Source: DATAFF01 sp963744915
Lineage (GTDB): Bacteria; Pseudomonadota; Alphaproteobacteria; Rhizobiales; Aestuariivirgaceae
Assembly (NCBI GenBank): GCA_963744915.1
Contig: CAVUUY010000005.1
Location: 1 to 64,000, forward strand
Direction: 5' to 3'
DNA: 64,000 bases
The position numbers and the translations under genes were made by a program. Below the pieces are notes generated by a model. It saw nothing but the letters and a program-made list of their open reading frames with translations, ran no database searches and was not told where the DNA came from. Below are positions 26,640 to 35,132 of the stretch, piece by piece. Each line of letters opens with the position of its first letter. Position 1 is the stretch's first letter.

Positions 26640-27539
26640 TCAGGCAAAGAAGCGATGCAACTCCGCCAGCAGGTCCTCTGGCTTCTCTTCCTGCAGGAAG
26701 TGGCCGCAATCAAGCGCGCCGCCCGTGACCGACGCGGCAGACTTGGCTCGCCAAGCCGCCAGCACGTCCCACTCGGCACCGATCGTCCCCCGACTTCCCC
26801 AGAGCACATGGAGCGGACACTCGATCTTCTTGCCCGCCGCGTCGTCGGCCGCGTCCTGCTCTAGGTCGACACCCGCCACAGCGCGGAAATCCTCACACGT
26901 GGAGTGGATCACGCCGGGGTTCGAAAACGCACGTTGGTACTCGGCCATCACCAGAGGCGAGATTGCGCCGGGGGTCTTATTCAGTCCGTCCATCACAGTG
27001 CGAAAGTAGAAGCCGGGATCGAGCCCGATCATGTGTTCGGGCGGCGGGGCAGGCTGGATTAGAAAGAACCACCACATGTACCGCGTGGCGAATTCCTGGC
27101 TGGTCTCTCGATACATGGTCAGGGTTGGCGCAATATCGATCAGGCAGGCCCTCTCTACGTTGGCCGGGTGATCGAGCAGCATCCGGTGCGTCACGCGGGC
27201 GCCGCGATCGTGCGCCGCAACCAGGAAACGCTCGTGACCGAAGTGGCGCATCACATCGATCTGATCCTGCGCCATGGCGCGGAATGAGTAGTTCCGGTGT
27301 CCATCGCCGTCAGAGGGTCTGCCGGACTGACCGTAGCCGCGCAGATCGGGGACAACCACCGTGAATGTCTGGGCGAGCTGCGGCGCCACTTTGCGCCACG
27401 TGAGATGGGTCTCTGGATATCCATGCAGCAAGAGCAACGGCCGACCCGTTCCTTTGCTCAAGACGTGGATGGTGGTCCCGGTCGTCTTCACCGTCTCAGA
27501 CGTAAAGCCCGGAAAGTCGGCGCGTCCCCGCGCCGTCAA
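26640..27539 (-). CDS. Alpha/beta-hydrolase, haloacetate-dehalogenase-like
   Basis: 299 residues. HGYPETHLTWRKVAPQLA and VVPDLRGYGQSGRPS are typical of the group, and the nucleophile is Asp in AHDRGARV, with both flanking Arg residues that bind the carboxylate. The catalytic His is in CGHFLQEEKPE. Fluoroacetate dehalogenases have a His-Trp pair in the halide pocket; here the equivalent run reads YMWWFFL, Trp replacing the His, so fluoride handling is doubtful. It probably starts at TTG directly after the cytochrome P460 stop (TAATTG), so the two are cotranscribed. Confidence 0.85.
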   Translation of the reverse strand: MTARGRADFPGFTSETVKTTGTTIHVLSKGTGRPLLLLHGYPETHLTWRKVAPQLAQTFTVVVPDLRGYGQSGRPSDGDGHRNYSFRAMAQDQIDVMRHFGHERFLVAAHDRGARVTHRMLLDHPANVERACLIDIAPTLTMYRETSQEFATRYMWWFFLIQPAPPPEHMIGLDPGFYFRTVMDGLNKTPGAISPLVMAEYQRAFSNPGVIHSTCEDFRAVAGVDLEQDAADDAAGKKIECPLHVLWGSRGTIGAEWDVLAAWRAKSAASVTGGALDCGHFLQEEKPEDLLAELHRFFA

Positions 27540-28085
27540 TTACCGCGTCGGATACGCCGTGAAGACGTAATCTTTTGCCTTCACTGGTGTATGGCAGGCG
27601 AATCCGCACTTGGCGTCGTTTCCCTGTATAGATGTATTGGGCGTGAACTTGGCGGACGCGGGGTCATAGTCAAACTGCGCCCATCCCCATCCGCCGCTGT
27701 CCGCGAACCTCTTGCTATCCTTCACCATGCAACCAAGGCCCAATAGGGTGTCCGGCACGGTCACCGCAAAGGGCGCCTCCCCATTCTGTTTCGGCTTCCA
27801 ATGGATCTTCACAATCTTGGAGCCGTCGGGGAAAGGTTTGCCGTTGTCAGGGACGCCCGCCCGGTACGCGTCGATCATTGCGGGATTGGCGACAATCACG
27901 TTGATCTTGTCTTCGGGATGACTAACCGCGACATCTGGCCAGTCTTCGTAACCCCTGCACTCAGACAACGAGAGCCCACCCGGCACTTGCACAGTATACT
28001 TGTCCTGCGCGGAAATGGCAGCGCCGCTCAAGACGGCGAGCACTCCCGGAATGATTAGCAGCTGCCAGGATGGAGTTCTTGTCAT
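27540..28085 (-). CDS. Cytochrome P460 family protein
   Basis: 181 residues with a Sec signal (hydrophobic stretch ending at AISA-QDK). A single c-type heme motif CGFACHT is near the C terminus, as in cytochrome P460; HWKPKQNGEAPF and VPDTLLGLGCMVKDSKRFA are also typical. The Lys residues available for the P460 crosslink cannot be assigned by eye. Periplasmic; P460 proteins oxidise hydroxylamine or nitric oxide, though many non-nitrifier members have unknown roles. First gene of a two-gene unit with the dehalogenase-like hydrolase. Confidence 0.85.
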   Translation of the reverse strand: MTRTPSWQLLIIPGVLAVLSGAAISAQDKYTVQVPGGLSLSECRGYEDWPDVAVSHPEDKINVIVANPAMIDAYRAGVPDNGKPFPDGSKIVKIHWKPKQNGEAPFAVTVPDTLLGLGCMVKDSKRFADSGGWGWAQFDYDPASAKFTPNTSIQGNDAKCGFACHTPVKAKDYVFTAYPTR

Positions 28086-28139
28086 GGCTCATTCCTCCTA
28101 TCTGAGAGTTCAGTCAACGAGACGGCTCGATTGAAACCC

Positions 28140-28349
28140 ATGGCATTGGCACCTGACAAGATTCCCGAGAACATCGAATTCGTAGTGGAGGAGCTGCTCG
28201 AGGCGCCTGCCGATCAACGACCTGCAATGTTGGAGGAAATCGCTAAGGCGCTGACAAGGCGGCTGCTGAAGAACAATCCGGGCATCGGAGCCCGGGAGGT
28301 CTCGGAGCGCGTCACGGCGTTCGTGAAGGCGGTGCGGGCGCGTCTATAA
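28140..28349 (+). CDS. Small conserved protein, paralogue of 11,970-12,209
   Basis: 69 residues, MALAPDKIPENIEF... ending VKAVRARL. It shares LEEIAKALTRRLL and REVSERVTAFVKAV with the protein at 11,970. The alignment from residue 1 picks the ATG at 28,140 over the upstream TTG. Charged, helical, no known domain. It lies 54 bases from the divergent P460 start. Confidence 0.6.
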   Translation: MALAPDKIPENIEFVVEELLEAPADQRPAMLEEIAKALTRRLLKNNPGIGAREVSERVTAFVKAVRARL

Positions 28350-28540
28350 CGTGTCCCATCTGGAGAATGTCCGGTCTGCCTCAGATTGCAGATTCCGTAC
28401 CTAGAGCCACGAACTGTAGCGATGGGCCAATAGCAGACATTTCTGTGATCGTGCTTACCACCGAGCATGAATCGGGTGAATGGTGCGCACGAAAGAAGTC
28501 GATATGCGCAAGATCGGCATGGTCGACCGAAAACATACCT

Positions 28541-29524
28541 TCAAATTGCAGCTTCTGCTTGGCTCGGGATCGCATCACTGCCGAGCACCTCTGCAGAAAT
28601 AGGCCGCATGGCCAGAAGAGCGCGATTAACACTTACCTCAGCAAAGAGCCATTCGCGAAAGGCGATGACCATCGGTTGTTCGGCGACAGCGTTGAGATGG
28701 GCGACGTGGTAACCTCCGGAACTTGCCAAGCTGCGCTTGAACAAACGAACAAGCCTGCCGACAGCGATATCGTGCTGCACCAGACTGCTCGGCGCAAGAA
28801 CAACGCCGTTCCCAGCGATTGCGAACTCGATCGCCAAGATCGTCGTATCGACTTGAAGCGCATCGCCAAAGCAAGGATTGACGCCACTTTTGAACCAATC
28901 CGACCAACCGATCTTCCGTTCGTTCATCAGTTGGTTGTCTTGAATGACCTGCGCGAGTTTCAGATCGTGCTCGCTGTCGAGGCGATGCTCTCGCCCGAAT
29001 GCCGGGCTGCAGACAGGGAAGACTTCGTCATGAAGCAGGAGATCTATCAACGCCTCATGCTGTTCTACGGATTGAGAACAGCTGTAGAAAACAGCAATGT
29101 CGATCTCCGTGTTCGACAGCTCGGGCAAGCGGTCGATGTTCGAGATTCGCAGATCGATCTGTGGAAAGTCGTTTTTGAATCTTGAGAGTCTCGGCACTAA
29201 CCACTTCTGGCCAAAAGCAGGACAAGTTGCTATCCGGAGCATACCCTCCTTAGTGTACTGCTTGAGCTGTTCGGTGACTAACGACAACAAGTCGAACGCA
29301 CCTTCCAACGTTGGAAGAACCGCGGCCGCTGCCTGCGTCAATGCAAGATTATTTCCTGACCGGGTGAACAGGCTGACGCCAAGATTTTCCTCAAGCGACT
29401 TGACCTGATGATGGATGGCGGCCGGCGTCACTGCCAACTCCTCAGCTGCCTTCGCGAGGCTTCGGTGGCGCGCTGCTACCTCAAAAGCTCTAAGAGCATT
29501 CAACTGAAGAAGGCGTCGGCACAT
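28541..29524 (-). CDS. LysR-family transcriptional regulator (GcvA-like)
   Basis: 327 residues. N-terminal winged HTH with LNALRAFEVAARHRSLAKAA, ELAVTPAAIHHQVKSLEENL and LFTRSGNNLALT, then a LysR substrate domain (EGMLRIATCPAFGQKWLVPR, IDIAVFY, FAIAGNGVVLAPSSLV). It is divergent from the cupin-ABC-GGT operon starting at 29,694 and is therefore its probable activator. The stop could be slightly upstream of the listed end if the tail is spurious. Region 28,350-28,540 contains no gene. Confidence 0.9.
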   Translation of the reverse strand: MCRRLLQLNALRAFEVAARHRSLAKAAEELAVTPAAIHHQVKSLEENLGVSLFTRSGNNLALTQAAAAVLPTLEGAFDLLSLVTEQLKQYTKEGMLRIATCPAFGQKWLVPRLSRFKNDFPQIDLRISNIDRLPELSNTEIDIAVFYSCSQSVEQHEALIDLLLHDEVFPVCSPAFGREHRLDSEHDLKLAQVIQDNQLMNERKIGWSDWFKSGVNPCFGDALQVDTTILAIEFAIAGNGVVLAPSSLVQHDIAVGRLVRLFKRSLASSGGYHVAHLNAVAEQPMVIAFREWLFAEVSVNRALLAMRPISAEVLGSDAIPSQAEAAI

Positions 29525-29693
29525 CGCGTACGCTCCATTTTTTGACTACCTTAACTGGCACCTTCCCCGCCCGCAACACGCCAGACAAGTGACGCGCGCC
29601 GATAAAGAGCTAAACGCCTCATTTCCAAAGACTAACTTGCAAGCAATCAGCTGGCTTGCGACAGATCTCTCTGCATTGGCAAGCGGAGTTCCG

Positions 29694-30050
29694 ATGGACA
29701 TCTCTGCAATCAGGAACATATCGACTGAGGGCGCTCGCCGGCACGTGCCACCACTCACGGACTACAATTCGTATTCGACCGATTGGAACGAGGTCGAATA
29801 TCGGCATTTCGAGGCTGCGAGCCCGCATGTAGTGGTTGGGTTTTGGTCAGGGGCACCTGGTGAGATCACCCTTAGTTCTTGGCCATATACTGAGATCTGC
29901 TCCATTCTTTCAGGCAGGGTCGCCATCCGAGATCAGAACGGAGATCGGATCGAGTTTGCTGCTGGGGCTACATTTCTCGTCCCCAAGGGATTTGTGGGAG
30001 ATTGGATCACAATCGAACCGGCGACAAAGCTTTTCGTCGCCATCTCATGA
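29694..30050 (+). CDS. Cupin-domain protein (DUF861/cupin_3 type)
   Basis: 118 residues starting MDISAIRNISTEG, with GGAG five bases upstream. Cupin motifs: GEITLSSWPYTEICSILSG and EFAAGATFLVPKGFVGDW. The usual metal His residues are largely lacking, as in ureidoglycine aminohydrolase-like and sensor-type cupin_3 proteins. Its stop overlaps the ATPase start (ATGA), so it belongs to the importer operon. It may bind or modify the imported amino acid derivative. Confidence 0.8.
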   Translation: MDISAIRNISTEGARRHVPPLTDYNSYSTDWNEVEYRHFEAASPHVVVGFWSGAPGEITLSSWPYTEICSILSGRVAIRDQNGDRIEFAAGATFLVPKGFVGDWITIEPATKLFVAIS

Positions 30051-30829
30051 GTACGATCAACCAGGAGGCTGTTGTCCATGCCCAGAACGTACAAAAGTGG
30101 TTCGGTCCGAACCAGGTCCTGAAGGGGGTCGATCTTGAGGTGCGCCGTGGCGAAGTCGTGGTGCTGATTGGAGCATCAGGATCCGGCAAGACGACCTTTA
30201 TCCGCTGTATAAACCACCTTGAAGCAATCGATGGTGGTCGCATCCTGGTCAATGGCCATCTTATCGGCTATCGCGAAAAGGACGGCCGATTGCAGGAGGA
30301 ACCTGAAAAGAAAATCGCGCATCTTCGCCGCGATATCGGCATGGTCTTTCAACGGTTCAACCTGTTTCCGCACCTGACAGCGCTTGGCAACATCATCGAA
30401 GCGCCGATACACGTTAGACGCACTGCTCGCGACGAAGCGATTGCCAACGGTCGGGCGCTGTTGGCTCGGGTAGGACTTGCCGACAAGGAGAATGCGTTTC
30501 CGAATCAACTTTCCGGCGGGCAGCAGCAACGCGTGGCAATCGCCCGGGCATTGGCGATGCGTCCGAACCTGATGCTATTCGACGAAGCAACGAGCGCGCT
30601 CGATCCGGAGATGGTGGGCGAAGTGCTCGAAGTCATGAAGGAACTGGCTCGAGCCGGGATGACCATGATCGTGGTGACGCATGAGATGGGTTTTGCGCGC
30701 GAGGTCGCACATCGGATAGTATTTATGGATGACGGTCGCATCATCGAGGAAGGCCAGCCGGAGGTGTTCTTCTCTGCTCCGAGGCACGAACGAAGTCGAC
30801 TCTTCATCGCGAAAATACTCAACGCATAG
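30047..30829 (+). CDS. Polar amino acid ABC importer ATPase (GlnQ/HisP-like)
   Basis: 260 residues from ATG 30,047, coupled to the cupin gene by an ATGA overlap. Walker A GASGSGKTT, Q-loop FQRFNLFPHLTALGN, signature LSGGQQQRVAIARAL, Walker B LMLFDEATSALDPE and switch VVTHEMGFAREV. Length and motifs fit the GlnQ/HisP family. It works with the binding protein at 30,851 and permease at 31,691. Confidence 0.93.
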   Translation: MSTINQEAVVHAQNVQKWFGPNQVLKGVDLEVRRGEVVVLIGASGSGKTTFIRCINHLEAIDGGRILVNGHLIGYREKDGRLQEEPEKKIAHLRRDIGMVFQRFNLFPHLTALGNIIEAPIHVRRTARDEAIANGRALLARVGLADKENAFPNQLSGGQQQRVAIARALAMRPNLMLFDEATSALDPEMVGEVLEVMKELARAGMTMIVVTHEMGFAREVAHRIVFMDDGRIIEEGQPEVFFSAPRHERSRLFIAKILNA

Positions 30830-30850
30830 GACCACCCAAGGGAGGATACG

Positions 30851-31671
30851 ATGTCAAGTCGTCTTGGATTTCTCGCTGCCGCAGCAATCTTGACCCTACT
30901 GACCGCGATCGACCCCGCTCAGCCAGCGGAGACCAGCATTCCCTCGCGGATAAGAGACGCGGGAAAGCTGGTGTTCTGCACGGAACTCGCATTCCCCCCT
31001 GGGAGATGCTTGACGCTCAGACACAGCAGCCGACCGGCTTCGATATCGACTTTGCGGCCGCGGTTGCAAAGCAAATGGGTATAAAGAGCGAGCACAAGAA
31101 CATAGCGTTCGATGGACTCATCCCTGCACTGCAAGCCGGCCAGTGCGATGCAATCATCTCCGGGCTGTATGACAAGCCTGCCCGTCGCGAGGTCGTCGAC
31201 TTCGTGCATTATGCTTTCACCGGAAATTCAATCTTCGTAAAGGCCAACAGCGACATCAAACTGTCCACCTTCGACGATCTGTCCGGAAAGAAAGCTTCCG
31301 TGGGAGTCGGTACGGGCCCCGAAGCGGATCTCAAGGCAGCAAATGAGCAACTCAAGGCGACCGGCAAGCCAGAGATCCGGATCATTTCGATGCCTAGCAC
31401 AGCGGATGCAATACAGCAGCTTACCGCGGGCCTGGTCGACGCCTATGCGGGTTCGACCGACCAGGGTGGATATTTCGACAAGCAGCAACCTGGACAAATC
31501 AGGCTCGCCAGCCCACAAGTTTCAGCATTGCCGGTTGGAATCGCCACCCTTCATAAGGACAAGGATTTGCACGAGGCCTTCACCGCAGCAGTCGCCGAAG
31601 TGCGCAAGAGCGGCGCATATGAGGCTCTGCTTAATAAATGGGGGCTCGAGAGCATCGAGTTAAAGCAATAG
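30851..31671 (+). pseudogene. Polar amino acid binding protein (SBP_bac_3), one-base frameshift
   Basis: Family-3 periplasmic binding protein. The signal peptide and first mature residues (ending CTELAFPP) are in one frame; the rest, from EMLDAQTQQPTGFDIDFAAA to the stop at 31,671, is in the next. The break is a run of six C at 30,994-30,999; with five C the text reads ELAFPPWEMLDA, as expected for the family (FPPWE-like). FDGLIPALQAGQCDAIISG is the classic family segment. Either a real frameshift that inactivates the importer or a homopolymer miscount. Confidence 0.88.
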
Positions 31672-31690
31672 ACACGAGGCAAAGGGCGGG

Positions 31691-32458
31691 ATGGGAAATC
31701 TGAATCTCGATCAATCCTTCTTCGTGAGCTACCTTTTCGATCCTCCCGCCATACTCCTATGGGGTCTGTGGCTGACCATCACGATCTCGATCGTCGCCCA
31801 GACCCTTGGCGTGATCACCGGCTTTTTCGTAGCGTTGGCGCGCGGGTCCCGACGTGGTTGGCTGCGCTTTGTCGCCAAACTCTATATCTGGCTATGGCGT
31901 GGAACTCCGCTGCTCGTTCAACTGGTAATCGTCTACACCGGTTTTGCTGCGGCCGGATTCTATCGATATCCCGATCTATCCATCGGCCCATTGACAATCT
32001 CCGGCCCCCTGCAGGCGGCCATCATCGTGCTGTCGCTCAACGAGGCTGCCTATATGGCAGAGATCATTCGGGCGGCGATTTCATCGATTGATCGCGGCCA
32101 ACTGGATGCGGCAAAGGCCCTGGGAATGAACCCGGCGATATCTATGCGGCGGATCATCTTGCCGCAGGCGTTGCGTATAATCATACCCCCCCTGGGGAAT
32201 GAATTCACCCTGATGCTGAAGGGCACATCCCTGCTGTCAGTTATCGGTATTCGAGAGCTGTTCGGAACGCTCCAATCGATCAACGCCGCAACGTTTCGCA
32301 CGTTCGAACTCTTTACCATCGCGGCAATCTGGTACCTCATTCTGACTTCGATCATGGGTGTCGTTCAGAGTTGGCTAGAAGCGCACTTCGGACGGCAGGA
32401 TGCCGAAGAATCCCTCGGCAAACTGGGGCGCCGAACTCTGATATCGGGGCAACGATGA
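31691..32458 (+). CDS. Polar amino acid ABC permease
   Basis: 255 residues, HisMQ-type inner-membrane permease. WGLWLTITISIVAQTLGVI starts the membrane part, WRGTPLLVQLVIVY and the EAA loop (LDAAKALGMNPAISMRRIILPQA) are clear, followed by GNEFTLMLKGTSLLSVIG. Its stop overlaps the gamma-glutamyltransferase start by ATGA. Only one permease gene is present, so it may act as a homodimer. Confidence 0.93.
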   Translation: MGNLNLDQSFFVSYLFDPPAILLWGLWLTITISIVAQTLGVITGFFVALARGSRRGWLRFVAKLYIWLWRGTPLLVQLVIVYTGFAAAGFYRYPDLSIGPLTISGPLQAAIIVLSLNEAAYMAEIIRAAISSIDRGQLDAAKALGMNPAISMRRIILPQALRIIIPPLGNEFTLMLKGTSLLSVIGIRELFGTLQSINAATFRTFELFTIAAIWYLILTSIMGVVQSWLEAHFGRQDAEESLGKLGRRTLISGQR

Positions 32459-34104
32459 ATTCACCAGTTGTCGACCGGGGCTGGCCCTGGCTAAACACCT
32501 ATGAAGCGGTTCCGCGCCTTTCCGGCCACCGACCTGTCATAAGCGATCACGGCATAATTAGCACCCCGCACCATATTGCGACGGCAATAGGATTGGACAT
32601 CCTCAAAGCAGGAGGTAACGCCATCGATGGGGCGATAGCCGCCAGCGCCGCCCTGATGGTTGTGTGTCCGATGCAATGCGGTCCAGGCGGTGATGCGTTC
32701 TGGCTGATCAGCGACTCGACCGGGAACGTCAGTGGGCTTGATGCCGCGGGTCCGGCACCTGCGGCTGCCAATCCTTCAACTCTCTATGCCGAAGGTGTTC
32801 GACAGATCCCTAAGCGAGCTGGATATGCCGTGACCGTCCCCGGCGCGGTCGACGGATGGTTCAAGGCACATAGCCGATTTGGCAGTCTACCGATGGATGA
32901 CCTGCTTTCCCCTGCCGCGGCCATAGCCGAGAAAGGTTTCATTGGCAGCCGGCACACCCGGGCGAGCTTCTTGGTCTGCGAAGACGAGCTTCGAGCCAAA
33001 TGCACGTTTCGGATCTTTGACGGCCTCTATCATGCGCCCGATGTTTACGAGCGCATCAAACAATCGGCGCTGGCCGACTTTCTCAAGGTTTTGGGCCGAG
33101 CGGGCCCACGATGGTTCTATGAAAGTCAGCCAGCACAGGTGATGGCAGCGGAATGCCAGCGATGGGGAGGGTTGTTGGAAGAAACGGACTTGGCTGCCTA
33201 TGCCGCAAAGTGGGTGGAACCGATCTCGACATATTTTCGCGGACTTAGAGTCTTCACGACACCGCCCCCCAGCCAAGGATTCTGCCTCCTGGCCGCTCTC
33301 CAGGCTGTCGGGTCAATATCGTCTGAACCTCTGGCGCCGTTCGAGCCGTCAACGATCCATCTTCAAATCGAAGCCATCGATGCGGCGCTCGAGATCCGCG
33401 ATCGATTGAATGGCGACACCACATCAGACATCTTGAACGATGCATTGGAGCAAATGAGGGCATTCGCCGAAGTTTTTGATCCGAACCGGCACGGAGACCG
33501 CAAGCACGAGCCCGGCCTCAGTCGCAAGGGTGATACCGCGCATCTTGCTGTCATCGACAAGGATGGGCTCGCAGTCTCGTTAATTCAAAGTCTATTTTTC
33601 GACTTCGGAACGTGCATTCCGGTCCTTCCAGGTGGGTTCACATTACAAAATCGAGGCGCTGCTTTCAGCTTGGAGCAAGGACACCCAGCAGTTCTCGTGC
33701 CAGGTCGACGTCCACCTCACACGCTCATGGCAACCATATGTCTCGAAGGTAGCCAGCCTCGTTACATCCTGGGCGCCATGGGCGGCGATTCGCAGATGCA
33801 AACACAGCTCCAGCTCCTCATCGACATGATAGATGGCGGGCTCGATCCGCAGCAGGCTGTATCGCGTGCCAGATGGTGTCTCGACCGCGGAGAAAAGCAT
33901 CAAGTCATCGCCGAGGAGGGCGCGTTCGATTTCACCCAGCTCGAAAAGAGAGGTCACATGGTGACCAAAGTGAACCGTTTCGAGGAAATCGTGGGACATG
34001 CTCAAGTAATTGAGATCACAGCCAGAGGAGTCAGGGTCGGAGCCGCCGACCCCCGATCCGACGGCCAGGTTGGAGCTACCGCGGCAGTGCATGGACATCC
34101 ATGA
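32455..34104 (+). CDS. Gamma-glutamyltransferase family protein
   Basis: 549 residues from ATG 32,455. Ntn-hydrolase: GGNAIDGAIAASAALMVV and CGPGGDAFWL in the large subunit, and the cleavage and nucleophile Thr in KGDTAHLAVIDKDG. The C-terminal part has RRPPHTLMATICLEG and GGDSQMQTQLQLLIDMI. No signal peptide is visible, so it may be cytosolic and act on an imported gamma-glutamyl compound or cephalosporin-acylase-like substrate. Last gene of the LysR-linked operon. Confidence 0.92.
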   Translation: MNSPVVDRGWPWLNTYEAVPRLSGHRPVISDHGIISTPHHIATAIGLDILKAGGNAIDGAIAASAALMVVCPMQCGPGGDAFWLISDSTGNVSGLDAAGPAPAAANPSTLYAEGVRQIPKRAGYAVTVPGAVDGWFKAHSRFGSLPMDDLLSPAAAIAEKGFIGSRHTRASFLVCEDELRAKCTFRIFDGLYHAPDVYERIKQSALADFLKVLGRAGPRWFYESQPAQVMAAECQRWGGLLEETDLAAYAAKWVEPISTYFRGLRVFTTPPPSQGFCLLAALQAVGSISSEPLAPFEPSTIHLQIEAIDAALEIRDRLNGDTTSDILNDALEQMRAFAEVFDPNRHGDRKHEPGLSRKGDTAHLAVIDKDGLAVSLIQSLFFDFGTCIPVLPGGFTLQNRGAAFSLEQGHPAVLVPGRRPPHTLMATICLEGSQPRYILGAMGGDSQMQTQLQLLIDMIDGGLDPQQAVSRARWCLDRGEKHQVIAEEGAFDFTQLEKRGHMVTKVNRFEEIVGHAQVIEITARGVRVGAADPRSDGQVGATAAVHGHP

Positions 34105-34488
34105 ACGCGCTGTGGATAGCATCGTGCGGTGACCTCACGCGTAGCGATCTGACCGGAGCGGATTGTGGAAGTGCGTAGGATCAACCAGAAGCCCGATCCC
34201 ACCAATGTCATCTCTGGGTCATAGGCGGAGATGGAAGCGCGTCTGTAAAAGGTCAGGTCAAACCCCGGAAGCAGTCAATGGAACAGGGGCCGTCGAGGTA
34301 CCACTACTTCCCACGATAATGCCGGGCGTGGGGCTAGATGGTGGAAGCCCGTTCGGTACATGATTCCGGTATCGGTACTTTCCACGATCTGACCGGGGGC
34401 GGCGGGCCGATGGGACCCGATAAGCATCCTTTTTTCACTTCGCTGCTGGGGCAAGCGCTAGGGCAGCCAGCCGAGCGCGATGTAATAT
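34105..34488. other. Gap with repeat units (copy 3)
   Basis: No gene. It contains two half-units of the dispersed repeat in swapped order: 34,297-34,339 (GGTACCACTACTTCCCACG... GGGGCTAGAT) and 34,351-34,388 (GTTCGGTACATGATTCCGG...). Finding the second half before the first suggests that the unit was once in tandem array. Confidence 0.5.
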
Positions 34489-34540
34489 TGACTCATCATC
34501 AAGGGCTTAGCCTTCCTTGACGGCGGAGTCAAACTCCGCC
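34489..34540. repeat. DUF5681-associated hairpin repeat, copy 2
   Basis: ACTCATCATCAAGGGCTTAGC and then the hairpin GGCGGAGT-CAA-ACTCCGCC (34,522-34,540), whose last base is the first base of the DUF5681 stop. It matches the 7,229-7,283 copy in sequence and placement. No T-run is present on the minus strand. Confidence 0.6.
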
Positions 34541-34920
34541 TAATGCGTTGGCTCGTCATCGACAGCAGCCGCAACACTAGCCACCAACGAACGCCCGGCG
34601 TCCTCCCGCCTGATGCCTTCCAGCCATTCCTCTGTCGTTGCAGACTTCTCGGGCAATTCGACGATGTAGCGAACCGGATCATCATTGATATTGGCATCGA
34701 TTGATTGCACTGGCCGTCCATATGCTCGATCGAGGATCTGCGTTGCCGCAGAAACTGAAACCCTTGGGTCAGTGGCGTGGAGATGCTTGCATAGCACCTC
34801 GAATGCTTCAGGCGCCTTGGCCTGGAACATCTCCTTCATTTCAGCCGGAAGTTTCGGGCGGCCGGTGGGATTGCCGCTCCAACCTGGAGCAAATTGCCCT
34901 TTGTCTGTTCGGTTTACCAT
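34540..34920 (-). CDS. DUF5681-domain protein
   Basis: 126 residues. The N-terminal motif KGQFAPGWSGNPTGRPK is diagnostic of DUF5681, followed by MFQAKAPEAFEVLCKHL and ATQILDRAYGRPVQ. Members are frequent in prophages and integrative elements next to large terminase genes, and a DNA-binding packaging role is inferred for some. There is no terminase here. The start MVNRTDKG lies 156 bases from the helicase stop; the iteron-like array occupies that gap. A decayed paralogue is at 7,282-7,691. Confidence 0.8.
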   Translation of the reverse strand: MVNRTDKGQFAPGWSGNPTGRPKLPAEMKEMFQAKAPEAFEVLCKHLHATDPRVSVSAATQILDRAYGRPVQSIDANINDDPVRYIVELPEKSATTEEWLEGIRREDAGRSLVASVAAAVDDEPTH

Positions 34921-35024
34921 TCCTATATTCTCCTGTTCGCAGGTCCCCTACTTTCGTATTCGATCCGGTTCGCGGACTCGGATGAGGAATGAAAAACGAC
35001 ATTTGCAACAGTGAAGCCCTGAAT

Positions 35025-35132
35025 GGGGGGTACGTACCCCCCGCTAACTTTGCTAACGCGCTAACACTGGATGCCATCACTCTCTCTCGCCTGTTAGTGT
35101 GTTAGCGTTGTTAGTGGGGGGTATGTGGGGGG
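35025..35132. repeat. Symmetric GCTAAC iteron-like array with a GC-rich palindrome
   Basis: Three GCTAAC sites (35,043, 35,052, 35,060) are mirrored by three inverted GTTAGT/GTTAGC sites (35,093, 35,101, 35,110); spacings are 9 and 8, then 8 and 9. The left arm is flanked by the perfect palindrome GGGGGGTACGTACCCCCC (35,025-35,042); the right arm is followed by GGGGGG at the same distance. Further GTTAGC and GCTAAC copies lie at 35,263 and 35,284 inside the helicase gene. It fits an origin or operator array for the element's helicase or primase; a strong mRNA hairpin is the alternative. Confidence 0.6.

Noticed and set aside
28350..28540. Small reverse gene overlapping the LysR 3' end
   Set aside because: The translation resembles spurious peptides from rhizobial intergenic repeats; there is no ribosome site.
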